From Candidatus Dormiibacter spiritus (lineage in GTDB: Bacteria > Chloroflexota > Dormibacteria > Dormibacterales > Dormibacteraceae), in contig QHBT01000055.1 of the NCBI GenBank assembly GCA_003244185.1, positions 1 through 45,405 on the forward strand: a stretch of DNA of 45,405 nt. The letters run 5' to 3'. Each line of letters opens with the position of its first letter. Positions within the stretch are counted from its first letter, which is position 1. Under the pieces are notes generated by a model. That model had not been told where the DNA came from and ran no database searches. It saw only the letters and a program-made list of their open reading frames with translations. Below, in pieces: positions 7,167 through 16,190 of the stretch. Made by a program: the position numbers and the translations under genes.

Positions 7167-7655
7167 ATGGCAAGCGCTTTGAGTCTCACAGCGCAGCTGG
7201 CTGCGGCCCTTCTGGCCACCACCACCCAGTGGCCGTGGTCCTTACTCAATGGCGTGCTGGCCCTGGTTGGCTACGCGGTCCTCGGCACCCTACTGCTGCT
7301 GCTCGGTTACCTGGCGCTCGACCTGGTCACACCGGGCAAGCTCGGCCAGGTGATCCGGACTGAGCACAATGCCAACGCTGCAGTGCTGGCAGCCAGCGGC
7401 GTGCTTGGCTTGAGCTTCCTCATCGCCGCCGCCATCTTCACCTCCGGCGGAGACCTGCTTCAAGGCCTGATCGAAACGCTGGTTTTCGGCCTGGTCGGCA
7501 TCCTGGCGCAGGCGGCGGCTCTGTTCGCTTTCGATAGGGTCATAGGGGTGGACGCCGAAGAGCTGATGGGCCAGCGCCATCTACTCCCAGCCACCATCCT
7601 CGCGGCGACTGTCCGCATCGGGATCGGTCTGATCACCGCCTACGCTCTGATCTAA
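7167..7655 (+). CDS. DUF350 family membrane protein
   Basis: 162 aa with four hydrophobic segments, arranged as two similar helix pairs. One is LLNGVLALVGYAVLGTLLLL with the NANAAVLAASGVLGLSFLI segment; the other is ALIETLVFGLVGILAQAAAL-like (it starts at LIETLV) with the C-terminal ATILAATVRIGIGLITAYA. The NAxAAVLAASGxLGL element is typical of DUF350. These are small inner-membrane proteins of unknown function, often near phage-shock, tellurium-resistance or membrane-stress genes. AGGGAA precedes the ATG by about 9 nt. A bactofilin gene follows after 118 bp. Confidence 0.8.
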   Translation: MASALSLTAQLAAALLATTTQWPWSLLNGVLALVGYAVLGTLLLLLGYLALDLVTPGKLGQVIRTEHNANAAVLAASGVLGLSFLIAAAIFTSGGDLLQGLIETLVFGLVGILAQAAALFAFDRVIGVDAEELMGQRHLLPATILAATVRIGIGLITAYALI

Positions 7656-7773
7656 CTGCCAGTTTTAGCCCTATCGGGCTGAAGTGGAGAGGCTTCGGAG
7701 CAGGCTCAGAAGGCCGTCGGAGCGTGGCCAGCGTCACCTAGCATGGGGGGAACGTAAATTCTGAGGAGAGAAG

Positions 7774-8271
7774 ATGCCTGAAGACAACATTTCTGGTCGC
7801 GGCCGCCGCGCTCAAGAGCGAAGCCAGGGTCAGGAGACCTATCTCGGTCCCAACTCGAGGCTTGAAGGCAAGCTCATCGTCGAGGGAGATCTGGTAGTCC
7901 ATGGCCGCGTGACAGGAGAACTGCACAGCGCGGCTACGATCAGGGTGGAGTCGGGGGCTCAGGTCGAGGCCAGCCTCGCCGCCGAGCGGGTCATCCTTCG
8001 GGGTGACGTGACCGGCAAGGTGATCGCCGCCGGAGGCTTGGCGCTGGAGGGCACAGCTAGCCTCAGTGGAGATGTCCAGGTGGGCGCGCTCACCGTCGAG
8101 GAGGGCGCGCTGCTGAACGGACGCGTGACCATGCAGCGGCGAGGTGCCGATCCGGAGCGGACATCAGCCAAGGCGACCACGGCCGAGGCGGCTGAAGCGG
8201 CTGGTGGTGAAGCACCCGCTGACCAAGTTGTGGAGAAGGTCGAGCGAGAAAAGGCAGGAGCCCGCGGCTGA
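7774..8271 (+). CDS. Bactofilin (polymer-forming cytoskeletal protein)
   Basis: 165 aa. The middle ~100 residues are a right-handed β-helix of short hydrophobic repeats: LEGKLIVEGDLVVHGRVTGE, then AERVILRGDVTGKVIAAGGL and LSGDVQVGALTVEEGALLNG. This is the bactofilin core, which self-assembles into filaments without nucleotide and is often membrane-linked. The N-terminal ~25 residues are polar. The C-terminal ~45 are an alanine/glutamate-rich disordered tail ending in a basic-acidic helix. The start is well supported by AGGAGAG 6 nt before ATG 7774. No peptidase or other morphogenesis gene is adjacent. Confidence 0.88.
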   Translation: MPEDNISGRGRRAQERSQGQETYLGPNSRLEGKLIVEGDLVVHGRVTGELHSAATIRVESGAQVEASLAAERVILRGDVTGKVIAAGGLALEGTASLSGDVQVGALTVEEGALLNGRVTMQRRGADPERTSAKATTAEAAEAAGGEAPADQVVEKVEREKAGARG

Positions 8272-8299
8272 GCTGAGCAGGGCTTCTTTTCGGTTCGCC

Positions 8300-8650
8300 T
8301 TACTCGACAGGGATCTGGCGCTCGCCCCGGCCTTCGTTCGAGATCGGCGCCATCACCGTGAGCACGCCAAGGTTCAAGACCGCCCGGCTGCGCTCGGGGT
8401 CGACCCGCTGAGGTAGCTCCAGGTCCAGCTCCCAGGCGCCCACCTGCCACTCCCGCTGCAGGAAGTGCTGCTGGTCCTGCGAGTACTTGCACTCGGCGAG
8501 CACGCGAAGCCGGTCAGCGGCAACCGTTACGTGCGTGTGATCCGCGTGCGCGCCAGGAATGGGCAGCGCCACGCTGAGCTGCCCGCTGGCCGCGTAGACG
8601 TTCACTGGCGGCCGCTGGTTGGCGTTCGGCGTCGGCATCGCCTTAGTCAT
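8300..8650 (-). CDS. Hsp20 / α-crystallin family small heat-shock protein
   Basis: 116 aa, almost only the α-crystallin domain. Recognisable parts are PPVNVYAASGQLSVALPIPG (β2-β3), VTVAADRLRVLAECKY, ELDLELPQRVDPERSRAVLN and the diagnostic LNLGVLTVMAP (A-x-L-x-x-GVL-x-V). The IXI-type C-terminal motif is weak. Small Hsps hold unfolded proteins for refolding by DnaK and ClpB; clpB lies about 3 kb away. The ATG at 8650 follows a modest AGAGGG; ATG 8638 is an alternative. The gene is divergent from the APC transporter, with 117 bp between the starts. Confidence 0.8.
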   Translation of the reverse strand: MTKAMPTPNANQRPPVNVYAASGQLSVALPIPGAHADHTHVTVAADRLRVLAECKYSQDQQHFLQREWQVGAWELDLELPQRVDPERSRAVLNLGVLTVMAPISNEGRGERQIPVE

Positions 8651-8767
8651 ACACGAGTCAACCCTCTGCCTCGAGCGAGAAGGTAATCTCCGCGACGTGA
8701 CAGCCCATAGCCGACGGCCGAGGGCTGCCTTCTGAGCGCCGAGACGCGGCCGCGCCGCCGGGTCAAG

Positions 8768-10600
8768 GTGCGCGGTGGGAGTCTGGGCTGGTTCCTCTGC
8801 TGGGCCGTCGTCTTCGCGGACATCGGAACCTCCGTCTACTACACGCCTGGCATCCTCTTTCCCCAATTCGGTGGGCGTTCCGCGCTCTTCGTCGCCATGA
8901 CGCTGATCGTCTTCATACTGCTCACGCTGAAGTACGCCGAGGTGGCCTGGCGCTTTCCCGAAGGAGGCGGGGTGGTCAACGTGGCGGCCCAGGCCCTGCA
9001 TCCCTTCATCGGGCTCCTGGGCGGCTGCTTCATCCTCGTCGACTACTTCCTGACCGCGGCGCTGAGCGCCCTGTCAGGCGTCTTCTACCTGGCAGTCGTC
9101 GTGCCGGCCATCAGTCCACGTCCCCTCGTCGTTGGCATCACAATCGTCGCCCTGGTGATCCTCGGCTCGCTCAACCTGCTGGGCGTCAAAGACAGCGCGC
9201 GGGTGTCAGCGGCCTTTGCAGTGCTGGCCGCGGGCGGCCAGCTGCTGGTCGTCGTGGCGGTGGCGGTGTCCCTGGGTCCGGCCGGCATAGTCCGAAGCTT
9301 CCATACGATCGCCGAAGGTCCGCCGCTGACGCCGCTGGTGCTGATCACCGGCTATGCGGCAGCCTTCCTCGCCTTCTCGGGCCTGGAGACAATCGCCCAG
9401 CTGGCTCCGGCCATGCGGGAGCCGCGCCGAAAGCTGGCGGGGCAAGCCATGGCGTTGGTGGTGATGACGATGGTGGTCACCAGCCCGCTGCTGACGCTCT
9501 GGTCCACGACGCTGCTCGACGCCAAGAGCAGCGATCCCAACCAGTTCGTCTCCCTTCTGGGCGCGCACGTCGCCGGACCGGTGGTTGGTGGCTACGTGGC
9601 GGCCAGCGCTTCGCTGCTGCTCATCTTCGCGAGCAACACCGCAGTGATCGGTTGCTACCACGTGTTCATAGCACTCTCGCGGATGGGCTTCCTGCCCCGC
9701 CTGCTGGAACAGCGGAACCGCTGGCGCAGCACCCCTCACTGGTCGATCCTGATGGCGGTGGCGATTCCAGTTGCGCTGGTCGCGGCCAGCCGGGGCGATC
9801 CCGGCATCCTGGGCGACCTTTACGCGTTCGGCCTGCTGGGCGCCTTCATTCTGACATCGCTGGCTCTGGACCGCCTGCGCTGGTTCGATTTCCCTGGTGG
9901 TAGAAATCTGGGCGCCTGGCTCAAGTATTCGGTAGGGCTCCTCACCACTGCGCTGGTCAGCGTCGCCTGGCTCACCAACCTTGTCGCCAAGCCCCTGGCA
10001 ACCCTCTTCGGCGGCGGCATCACTGCGCTCGGGCTGGTTCTCGGGCTGACCACCTACTACTACTCCCGTGGCCGGGAGCCTGCAGTGTTCCCCTTCCTGC
10101 ACCGGCCGGGGGTGCCTGTGGTTCACTTCGGTGGCCGCGGCCGGCTGGCTGAATGCCAGGTGCTTGCCATCCTGCCCCACGACCCCGAGATCGCGGAGGC
10201 AGTGGTCAAAGCCGCCGTCCGATCCGCCGAGGGTGGCTCCCTCGCGTTCCTCTACCGGGGCGACGCCAAGAAGGGCTCGCTCGAAGGGCCTGAGTTCATG
10301 GAGGTCCACGATCCCTACCTGAAAGATCGTGGGGCGCAGGTTGCCTTTGCACGGGCGGAGCGCGCCGCCCGCAAACGCTCACCCGACCGCCGCTATATCT
10401 ACGTCCCCGGGCTTCTGCCCAAGAGCGCCGTGGGCGACGTCTGGAAGGCAGTTTTTCCGAAGCAGACAGTCGTCACTGAGGGCGGTGAAGCCCTCCTGCC
10501 TGGCATCGCGGTGGACAGGGTGCGACGGACGTACGTCGACGGCTACCCGATTCTGCGCCTGGTCAGCGGCCGACTACGTCAGCCGGCCGCGGCGAGCTGA
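8768..10600 (+). CDS. APC superfamily amino acid/cation permease with C-terminal cytoplasmic domain
   Basis: 610 aa. About twelve hydrophobic helices occupy residues 1-430. They start with CWAVVFADIGTSVYYTPGIL, where the broken helix 1 with its G-[ST]-[ST] substrate site is visible, followed by LKYAEVAWRFPEGGGVVNVA (helix 2-3 loop). FLAFSGLETIAQLAPAMREP is the helix 6 region with a conserved SGLE motif. The last ~170 residues are soluble and start PVVHFGGRGRLAECQVLAIL. The substrate cannot be read from sequence. The start is GTG 8768, but the frame is open to CTG 8732, with a basic stretch RPRRRVKVRGG that looks protein-like. It is convergent with the glycosylase gene, with three bases between stops. 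Confidence 0.85.
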   Translation: MRGGSLGWFLCWAVVFADIGTSVYYTPGILFPQFGGRSALFVAMTLIVFILLTLKYAEVAWRFPEGGGVVNVAAQALHPFIGLLGGCFILVDYFLTAALSALSGVFYLAVVVPAISPRPLVVGITIVALVILGSLNLLGVKDSARVSAAFAVLAAGGQLLVVVAVAVSLGPAGIVRSFHTIAEGPPLTPLVLITGYAAAFLAFSGLETIAQLAPAMREPRRKLAGQAMALVVMTMVVTSPLLTLWSTTLLDAKSSDPNQFVSLLGAHVAGPVVGGYVAASASLLLIFASNTAVIGCYHVFIALSRMGFLPRLLEQRNRWRSTPHWSILMAVAIPVALVAASRGDPGILGDLYAFGLLGAFILTSLALDRLRWFDFPGGRNLGAWLKYSVGLLTTALVSVAWLTNLVAKPLATLFGGGITALGLVLGLTTYYYSRGREPAVFPFLHRPGVPVVHFGGRGRLAECQVLAILPHDPEIAEAVVKAAVRSAEGGSLAFLYRGDAKKGSLEGPEFMEVHDPYLKDRGAQVAFARAERAARKRSPDRRYIYVPGLLPKSAVGDVWKAVFPKQTVVTEGGEALLPGIAVDRVRRTYVDGYPILRLVSGRLRQPAAAS

Positions 10601-10603
10601 TTC

Positions 10604-11431
10604 TCAGAGCTGGCAGCCGCGGCAGAAGTTCAGCGGTTCGCGGTTAGCGCCCAGCTGGCTGATGCGATGGCCGCAGCGGGAGCAGCTCTCGCCACCCTTA
10701 CCGTGAACCCGGAAGAACTTGCGATCCTGCTTGGACTCGTCGTAGTCAGGATTGGCGAGGATGGTTGCAATGCTCCGCTCAAGTACCAGCGGAATTGCCG
10801 CGTAAAGAGCCTCTTCCTCACCCGGTTTTAGTGTGGCGCGGCGGCGCAGCGGGAGCAGCTTTGCCTCGAAGAGGATCTCGTCCGAGTAGGCATTGCCAAT
10901 CCCGGCGAGAAAAGCCTGGTTGCGGAGCAGGTCCTTCAACTCATCGCGGTACCGGCGGAGACGCTTCCGAAAGGCCTCCAGGGCTTCTTGGCGAAGACTG
11001 TCCGCCTCCGGTCCTTGGCCTGCCCAGGCGGGTACTCTCTGCTCGGGGTCGGCAGTCCAGTAGATCCTGCCCATGTCCCGGAAGTCCAGATAACGCAGCT
11101 CTTCCCCTTGGTCCAGGCGGAGCGAGAACACATGGGTGGCCGGCAGCTTCTGGTCTTCTGGAGCGAGCTGCAGGCGGCCCCCGAGCATGGGATTGATGAC
11201 CAGGTGGCGGCGATCGTCCCCCCGCATCAGCTCCAAGTCGAAGATCAGGTGCTTGCCCCGCCGCCAGAGGCCGGCCAACCGGCGGAACGGGAGTTCGTGG
11301 GCGAAGCTCTCCGCCGGGTAGCGGAGCATGTGAGCCTTCTGCGGGTTGATCTCGACGGCTGTGACCAGCCGGCCCTCCAGACGCGGACCGAGCTGCCGCC
11401 TCAGCGCCTCCAGCTCCGGCAGCTCAGGCAT
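10604..11431 (-). CDS. mutM: Formamidopyrimidine/endonuclease VIII-type DNA glycosylase
   Basis: 275 aa. It opens with MPELPELEALRRQLG: the catalytic N-terminal proline and following Glu of the Fpg/Nei family. The β-hairpin lysine sits in RRGKHLIFDL (the K57-like residue). The helix-two-turn-helix is FLAGIGNAYSDEILFEA. The C-terminal zinc finger is CSRCGH...NFCRGCQ (four cysteines), the damage-recognition hairpin. The protein removes oxidised bases and nicks the strand. The finger ends immediately, without the usual extra residues. Fpg and Nei are hard to separate by eye; mutM is the more likely name. The start codon at 11431 is 40 bp from clpB, which is divergent. Confidence 0.85.
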   Translation of the reverse strand: MPELPELEALRRQLGPRLEGRLVTAVEINPQKAHMLRYPAESFAHELPFRRLAGLWRRGKHLIFDLELMRGDDRRHLVINPMLGGRLQLAPEDQKLPATHVFSLRLDQGEELRYLDFRDMGRIYWTADPEQRVPAWAGQGPEADSLRQEALEAFRKRLRRYRDELKDLLRNQAFLAGIGNAYSDEILFEAKLLPLRRRATLKPGEEEALYAAIPLVLERSIATILANPDYDESKQDRKFFRVHGKGGESCSRCGHRISQLGANREPLNFCRGCQL

Positions 11432-11471
11432 GTGTGAACTGTAGGCGAGCTCGGGAAGAGTTCTTAGTGGA

Positions 11472-14057
11472 ATGAGATTGGATAGGTTCACCGAGAAGGC
11501 ACAGGAGGCGCTGCAGGGCGCCGCCGGGCTGGCCCAAGACCAGGGCCAGCAAGCGGTTTCGCCTGAACACCTGCTGCTAACGCTGCTGCGGCAGACCGAC
11601 GGCATCGCCGCACCGCTGCTGGATGCGGCCGGCGCCTCCCGCACGGCCCTGGAGCCGGCGCTCGTCTCGGAGCTGGCGCGTCTGCCCAAAGTGAGCGGCG
11701 GCCAGCCCTATCTGGCGCCCGAGCTGGAGCGGGCGCTGCAGACCGCCGAGCGGGAGGCACAGGGTCTCAAGGATGACTACGTCTCGACCGAGCATCTGGT
11801 CCTGGCGCTGGTCGACCGACCGATCTTGAAGCGTACCGGGCTCAGCCGGGACAAGCTGCTGGCGGCGCTCAAGTCCGTCAGGGGCAGTCAGCGCGTCACC
11901 GACCAAAACCCTGAATCCAAGTACCAGGCGCTGGAGCGCTACGGCCGCGACCTGACGGCGCTGGCGGCCGCCGGCAAGCTCGATCCGGTCATCGGCCGGG
12001 ACGAGGAGATCCGCCGGGTCATCCAGGTGCTGAGCCGCCGGACCAAGAACAACCCGGTGCTCATCGGGGAGCCCGGTGTGGGCAAGACAGCAGTCGCTGA
12101 AGGGTTGGCCCAGCGGATCGCCGCGGGCGACGCCCCCGAGAGTCTGAAGGGCCGCAAGGTGGTCGCGCTGGATCTCGGCGCACTCATCGCGGGCACCAAG
12201 TACAGGGGTGAGTTCGAAGATCGCCTGAAGGCGGTGCTGAAGGAGGTGACCTCCAGCGAGGGCGGCGTGATCCTCTTCATCGACGAGCTGCACACTCTGG
12301 TTGGCGCCGGTGCGGCGGAGGGCGCCATGGACGCTGCCAACCTGCTGAAGCCCGCGTTGGCTCGCGGCGAGCTGCGAGCGATCGGCGCCACCACCCTTGA
12401 CGAGTACCGCAAGCACATCGAGAAGGACGCAGCGCTGGAGCGCCGTTTCCAGCCGGTGCTGGTCGACCAGCCCAGCGTGGAGGACACCATCTCCATCCTG
12501 CGCGGCCTGCGCGAGCGCTATGAGGTTCACCACGGCGTTCGCATCAAGGACTCCGCTCTGGTCGCCGCGGCGGTGCTCTCCAACCGCTATCTGACCGACC
12601 GCTTCCTGCCCGACAAGGCCATCGACCTGATGGACGAAGCGGCCGCACGACTGCGCATGGAGATAGATTCGCTGCCGGTCGAGCTCGACGAGCTGGAGCG
12701 CCAGGCGCGGCAGCTCGAGATCGAGAGGCAGGCCCTGTTGAAAGAGACTGACCGGGCTTCACGAGATCGGCTGGCGGCGCTGGAGCGCACGCTGGCCCAG
12801 GTGGGCGAGGAGCGCAACGCGCTACGGGCGCGCTGGGAGCGCGAGAAGGAGGTCATCGGTCGCATCCGCGACCTCAAGGGCAAGGTGGAGGAGACGCGGC
12901 AGGAAGCTGAGCGCGCCGAGCGCGCGGCCGATTTCGAGCGGGCCGCGCGGCTCAAGTACGGCGAAGCCGTGGAGATCCAAAAGCAGCTGGACCGGGCCAA
13001 CGAGGAGCTGGCGGAGCTCCAGCGCACAGGCGCTTTGCTGAAGGAGGAGGTGACGGAGGACGACATCGCAGCCGTCGTCGCCAAGTGGACGGGCATCCCA
13101 GTCAGCCGCCTGCTGGAAGGCGAGATCCAAAAGCTGCTCCATATGGAAGACCGCCTGCACGACCGCGTGGTCGCCCAGGATGAGGCTGTGGAGGCGGTGG
13201 CCAGCGCCGTGCGTCGGTCGCGCTCAGGCATCGCCGACCCCAACCGGCCGGTCGGCTCCTTCATCTTCCTGGGCCCCACGGGTGTGGGCAAGACCGAGCT
13301 GGCGCGGGCGCTGGCGGAGTACCTCTTCGACGACGAGCAGGCCTTGATCCGGCTTGACATGTCGGAGTATCAGGAGAAGCACACGGTGGCGCGCTTGCTC
13401 GGCGCCCCGCCGGGCTACGTCGGCTACGACGAGGGCGGCCAGCTGACGGAGGCCGTGCGGCGGCGCCCCTACTGCGTGATTCTCCTGGACGAGATCGAGA
13501 AGGCGCATCCTGACGTCTTCAACGTGCTGCTCCAGCTGCTCGACGACGGGCGCCTGACCGACGGTCAGGGCCGGACAGTCGACTTCCGCAACACAGTGCT
13601 GATCATGACCTCGAACTTGGGCAGCCACGTCATCCAGGAGCTCTCTCGGCAGCCGTTCGAGGCTGTCCAGACAGCTGTACTTGAGGTTCTGCGCGATCAC
13701 TTCCGGCCCGAGTTCCTGAACCGCGTGGACGAGATCATCGTGTTTCGGGCGCTCTCGCGGGAACAGCTGGCCACCATCGTCGACATCCAGCTGGATCGAC
13801 TGCGCCGCCGGCTGGCCGAACGCAAGCAGGGACTCGTGCTGACCGACGCGGCCCGTCAGCTGCTGGCCGAGCGCGGCTGGGATCCCGCCTACGGCGCCCG
13901 GCCGCTGAAACGAACCATCCAGAAGCTGATCCAGGACCAGCTGGCGCTGCGGCTTCTGCAGGGCGAGTTCAAAGAGGGTGACACAGTCGAGGTGGATGTC
14001 CAGGACGGCGAGCTCGTCTTCCAAGCCTTGGCGCCGGCCCTGGCCGCCGATGCCTAG
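11472..14057 (+). CDS. clpB: ClpB disaggregase (Hsp100)
   Basis: 861 aa, normal length. The N-terminal Clp repeat domain is at about 1-145. NBD1 has Walker A GEPGVGKT (199-206) and Walker [12 protein letters not shown] (about 266-276). The M-domain coiled coil is at about 400-525 ([19 protein letters not shown]). NBD2 has Walker A GPTGVGKT (601-608) and Walker [12 protein letters not shown]. The M-domain together with absence of the ClpP-binding [IL]GF loop separates it from ClpA/ClpC. It threads aggregated proteins with DnaK help. The ATG at 11472 has only a weak ribosome-binding site. I saw no CIRCE or HAIR heat-shock operator in the 40 bp shared with the divergent glycosylase gene. Confidence 0.97.
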   Translation: MRLDRFTEKAQEALQGAAGLAQDQGQQAVSPEHLLLTLLRQTDGIAAPLLDAAGASRTALEPALVSELARLPKVSGGQPYLAPELERALQTAEREAQGLKDDYVSTEHLVLALVDRPILKRTGLSRDKLLAALKSVRGSQRVTDQNPESKYQALERYGRDLTALAAAGKLDPVIGRDEEIRRVIQVLSRRTKNNPVLIGEPGVGKTAVAEGLAQRIAAGDAPESLKGRKVVALDLGALIAGTKYRGEFEDRLKAVLKEVTSSEGGVILFIDELHTLVGAGAAEGAMDAANLLKPALARGELRAIGATTLDEYRKHIEKDAALERRFQPVLVDQPSVEDTISILRGLRERYEVHHGVRIKDSALVAAAVLSNRYLTDRFLPDKAIDLMDEAAARLRMEIDSLPVELDELERQARQLEIERQALLKETDRASRDRLAALERTLAQVGEERNALRARWEREKEVIGRIRDLKGKVEETRQEAERAERAADFERAARLKYGEAVEIQKQLDRANEELAELQRTGALLKEEVTEDDIAAVVAKWTGIPVSRLLEGEIQKLLHMEDRLHDRVVAQDEAVEAVASAVRRSRSGIADPNRPVGSFIFLGPTGVGKTELARALAEYLFDDEQALIRLDMSEYQEKHTVARLLGAPPGYVGYDEGGQLTEAVRRRPYCVILLDEIEKAHPDVFNVLLQLLDDGRLTDGQGRTVDFRNTVLIMTSNLGSHVIQELSRQPFEAVQTAVLEVLRDHFRPEFLNRVDEIIVFRALSREQLATIVDIQLDRLRRRLAERKQGLVLTDAARQLLAERGWDPAYGARPLKRTIQKLIQDQLALRLLQGEFKEGDTVEVDVQDGELVFQALAPALAADA

Positions 14058-14149
14058 GCCGAGAAGGCAACCGCACAGGGGCCACTGAGACAGGACGCGA
14101 CGGGCAGCCGCGTCTCGTCGACCTGAGCCGGCGCCTTAGAGTCATCTCC

Positions 14150-14575
14150 ATGCCAATGAGCCAGCTCGGCCGAGCGGCCGCCCTGGGTGCGGCGGGCGGC
14201 CTGCGGAGCTTCCTGCCGCTGGCGGCACTGGGCGCTCGCGGCACTCTCGGCCGGCCCTGGCTTGCTCGCGGGTTGGCGGTACTCGCCGGCGGCGAACTGA
14301 TCGGCGATAAGTTGCCGGCGACGCCGAGCCGTCTCGCCGGACCGGCGCTGGCCGGACGAGCGGTCAATGCCGGTCTGGCCGGAGCCCGCCTGGCCGGGCC
14401 AACGGGGGCGTTGTTCGCAGTGCTGGCGTCAGCTGCCACCGCTTACGGTGGCTACCACGCTCGGCGGCGGCTGACCGAGATCACGAGGCTGCCAGATTGG
14501 GCGGTTGCGCTGGCCGAAGACAGCCTCGCCCTGGCCCTGGCCGGTGTCGGGAGTCGGACTGAGCAGCGTCGGTAG
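14150..14575 (+). CDS. DUF4126 family membrane protein
   Basis: 141 aa, small and hydrophobic. It has the family's N-terminal AAGGLRSFLPLAALGARG, the GGELIGDKLPATPSRLAGPA block (ExxxDK-P-x-x-PSR), a small-residue-rich helix and a final PDWAVALAEDSLALALA. The function of DUF4126 is unknown; the glycine-rich helices and DKLP-x-TPSR loop are the constant parts. Two in-frame ATGs (14150, 14156) are possible starts. It follows clpB by 92 bp and is convergent with the RidA-family gene. Confidence 0.8.
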   Translation: MPMSQLGRAAALGAAGGLRSFLPLAALGARGTLGRPWLARGLAVLAGGELIGDKLPATPSRLAGPALAGRAVNAGLAGARLAGPTGALFAVLASAATAYGGYHARRRLTEITRLPDWAVALAEDSLALALAGVGSRTEQRR

Positions 14576-14599
14576 CGACGGCCGACCGCGGCTCGCTCG

Positions 14600-14986
14600 T
14601 CACTCGCCGGTGAAGGCGACAGCTTCGATCTCGACCAGCATGCGGGGGTCGAGCAGCTGGGCCACCACCACCATCGTGGCTGCCGGGCGGATACCGCCAA
14701 ACATCTCGCCGTGGGCCCGGCCGACCGCCTCCCAGTTCTCGCTCCGTGTGATATAGATACGGGTCTGCACCACCTGGTCGAGGCGGGCCCCCGCGTCGGC
14801 AAGGGCCGCGCCGATCTTGCGCAGCGCCTCGCGGGCCTGGTCGTACGCATCATCGCCGACCATGCTCCCGGTTCCGTCCACGGCGGTTGTGCCCGCGGTG
14901 GTCACCCAGCCCCCAGCCCGGACGGCGGCCGAAAAGCCGATCGCGGGGGCGTATGGGGATGGGGATGGAACGCGGCTTTCACTCAT
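14600..14986 (-). CDS. RidA family (YjgF/YER057c/UK114) protein
   Basis: 128 aa, full length. RidA proteins hydrolyse reactive enamine/imine intermediates of amino acid metabolism. The fold markers are AVRAGGWVTTAGTTAVDGTG at the N-terminus, DAYDQAREALRKIGAALADA helix 1, VVQTRIYIT, and the active-site end GGIRPAATMVVV...MLVEIEAVA. There Arg100 and the VEIE glutamate occupy the positions of the catalytic Arg and Glu of RidA. Retaining Arg suggests deaminase capacity, although several Rid subfamilies share this. The ATG start is at 14986. No PLP-enzyme gene is nearby. Confidence 0.9.
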   Translation of the reverse strand: MSESRVPSPSPYAPAIGFSAAVRAGGWVTTAGTTAVDGTGSMVGDDAYDQAREALRKIGAALADAGARLDQVVQTRIYITRSENWEAVGRAHGEMFGGIRPAATMVVVAQLLDPRMLVEIEAVAFTGE

Positions 14987-15018
14987 CTGAGCACCCCCTC
15001 ATCCGCCGGCGGTGCGGC

Positions 15019-15111
15019 TGGCGGAAGGGCCGGGATTCGAACCCGGGAGGCAGTTTCAGACCACCTACCCGCTTAGCAGGCGGGCGCTTTCGACCACTCA
15101 GCCACCCTTCC
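15019..15111 (-). tRNA. tRNA-Ser (anticodon GCT)
   Basis: The minus strand folds as a class II tRNA. The acceptor arm GGAAGGG (15111-15105) pairs with CCCTTCC (15029-15023), with discriminator G. The anticodon arm CCCGC-CTGCTAA-GCGGG gives anticodon GCT, which reads AGC/AGT. A long variable arm follows, as required for serine, and the T-arm is CCGGG-TTCGAAT-CCCGG. The bases after the discriminator (15021-15019) encode CCA, so the 3' end is genomically specified. It stands alone between ridA and a hypothetical gene, both on the same strand. Confidence 0.95.
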
Positions 15112-15200
15112 ATAGAGAGCTTTGACCCGGCTCAGTCTACGGGCTGGCCAGCCTGGCGACCCCCATCCCGGCGGGTCCCCTCCCGGGACGCCGCTCGGTG

Positions 15201-16085
15201 TCACTCCTCGTCGTCCAGCTCCACCCTGAGCTCCTCAGCCGGGTCCTCGTCCAGTTGGTTGTGCAGCTCGCCGCAGTCGGCACAGCGGTAGTACTCACCG
15301 AGGAAGGTTTTCTGCCAGACGCCGTAGCTCACATCGCCGGGCTCGTCGACGAGCACTTCCTGCTCCAGCTTCCAGACCACCTGCTCCCAGCTGCCCCGCT
15401 CACTCGGGAGCTTCTCACTGAGGACAATCAGGCAGTAGGGGCCCGGATCTCCCCAGAGCATCGAGACCTCGCCCAGTCGGTCTTCTTCACCGTCCAGGAT
15501 CGACCACTGCTCGCCCGAGCGCGACCGGTGGGAACGGACGAGCCGCAGGCCTTGCCAGAAGCGTTCGGCAGCTTCCCGCTCGGCCTTGTCGTGCTCGGCC
15601 TGCGCCTCCTGAAACGCGCCCCACATTCGCATCAGATGGTTGCGGAAGCGGTGGTAGGTCTCCAGCAGGCGCTTGTCGTGCTTGGGCGAGCCCAGGATCT
15701 TTTCGAAGCTGTGCTCGAAGGCCGACTCGACCCGCTCCTGGCGATCGACCAGATCACCCGCCCAGTTCTCGTCCTCGGAGACCCGCATCGACTCGTTGAG
15801 CACCACCTCGAAGTCGAGCCAGTCCTGGCCGAACTCAGGCACAAAGACCTGCTCCACGATGTCGGCCAACCGATGCTTCTCCAGCAGCGCCGGGGTGACC
15901 CGGGTGCGGGCGTGCGGCCAGCCCTTCCAGCCCATCACGTTGTGAATCCAGTAGTCGAAGATCGTGACTCCGTACTGGAGCGCCGCCGGGGAACGCCAGA
16001 TGTCGTCGGGCCAGCTGCGGCGGCCGGCCCGAACCTTGTTGTAGAGCGAGATGATCTGCTCGTCGTCCAGATACTGACTCTCCAT
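15201..16085 (-). CDS. Conserved-looking hypothetical protein, 294 aa
   Basis: I do not recognise a family. The protein is soluble, acidic and tryptophan-rich. It opens MESQYLDDEQIISLYNKVRA and has WIHNVMGWKGWPHARTR in the first third. A charged helical middle follows (FQEAQAEHDKAEREAAERFW). The C-terminal third has β-like segments (GPYCLIVLSEKL; WKLEQEVLVDEPGD) and one CADCG pair, then a very acidic tail. A single C-x2-C would need a partner for zinc binding. Codon use is like its neighbours. A longer frame extends upstream, but ATG 16085 follows GGGAGC-rich sequence and gives the most protein-like start. It is divergent from moeB with 105 bp between starts. Confidence 0.65.
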   Translation of the reverse strand: MESQYLDDEQIISLYNKVRAGRRSWPDDIWRSPAALQYGVTIFDYWIHNVMGWKGWPHARTRVTPALLEKHRLADIVEQVFVPEFGQDWLDFEVVLNESMRVSEDENWAGDLVDRQERVESAFEHSFEKILGSPKHDKRLLETYHRFRNHLMRMWGAFQEAQAEHDKAEREAAERFWQGLRLVRSHRSRSGEQWSILDGEEDRLGEVSMLWGDPGPYCLIVLSEKLPSERGSWEQVVWKLEQEVLVDEPGDVSYGVWQKTFLGEYYRCADCGELHNQLDEDPAEELRVELDDEE

Positions 16086-16190
16086 CAGCCTCGCGCTCCC
16101 TCCGGCCGCCCCTGCGTGCCATCCCCAAACACGTGGCGTCATTCTAGGAATAGCCGCTTCGGACCGGGCGGTAGTATCCCTCAGCGACAC

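Noticed and set aside
7666-7684. AGCCC/GGGCT hairpin after the DUF350 gene as a terminator
   Set aside because: The stem is only 5 bp and the T-run is on the 5' side, so it does not fit a terminator for the rightward gene.
9206-10309. 367-codon antisense ORF in the permease gene
   Set aside because: The sense frame has twelve plausible helices and APC motifs. The antisense product is His/Gln/Arg/Glu-rich and has no motif.
11432-11471. Heat-shock operator (CIRCE or HAIR) between mutM and clpB
   Set aside because: Neither inverted repeat is present in the 40-bp gap.
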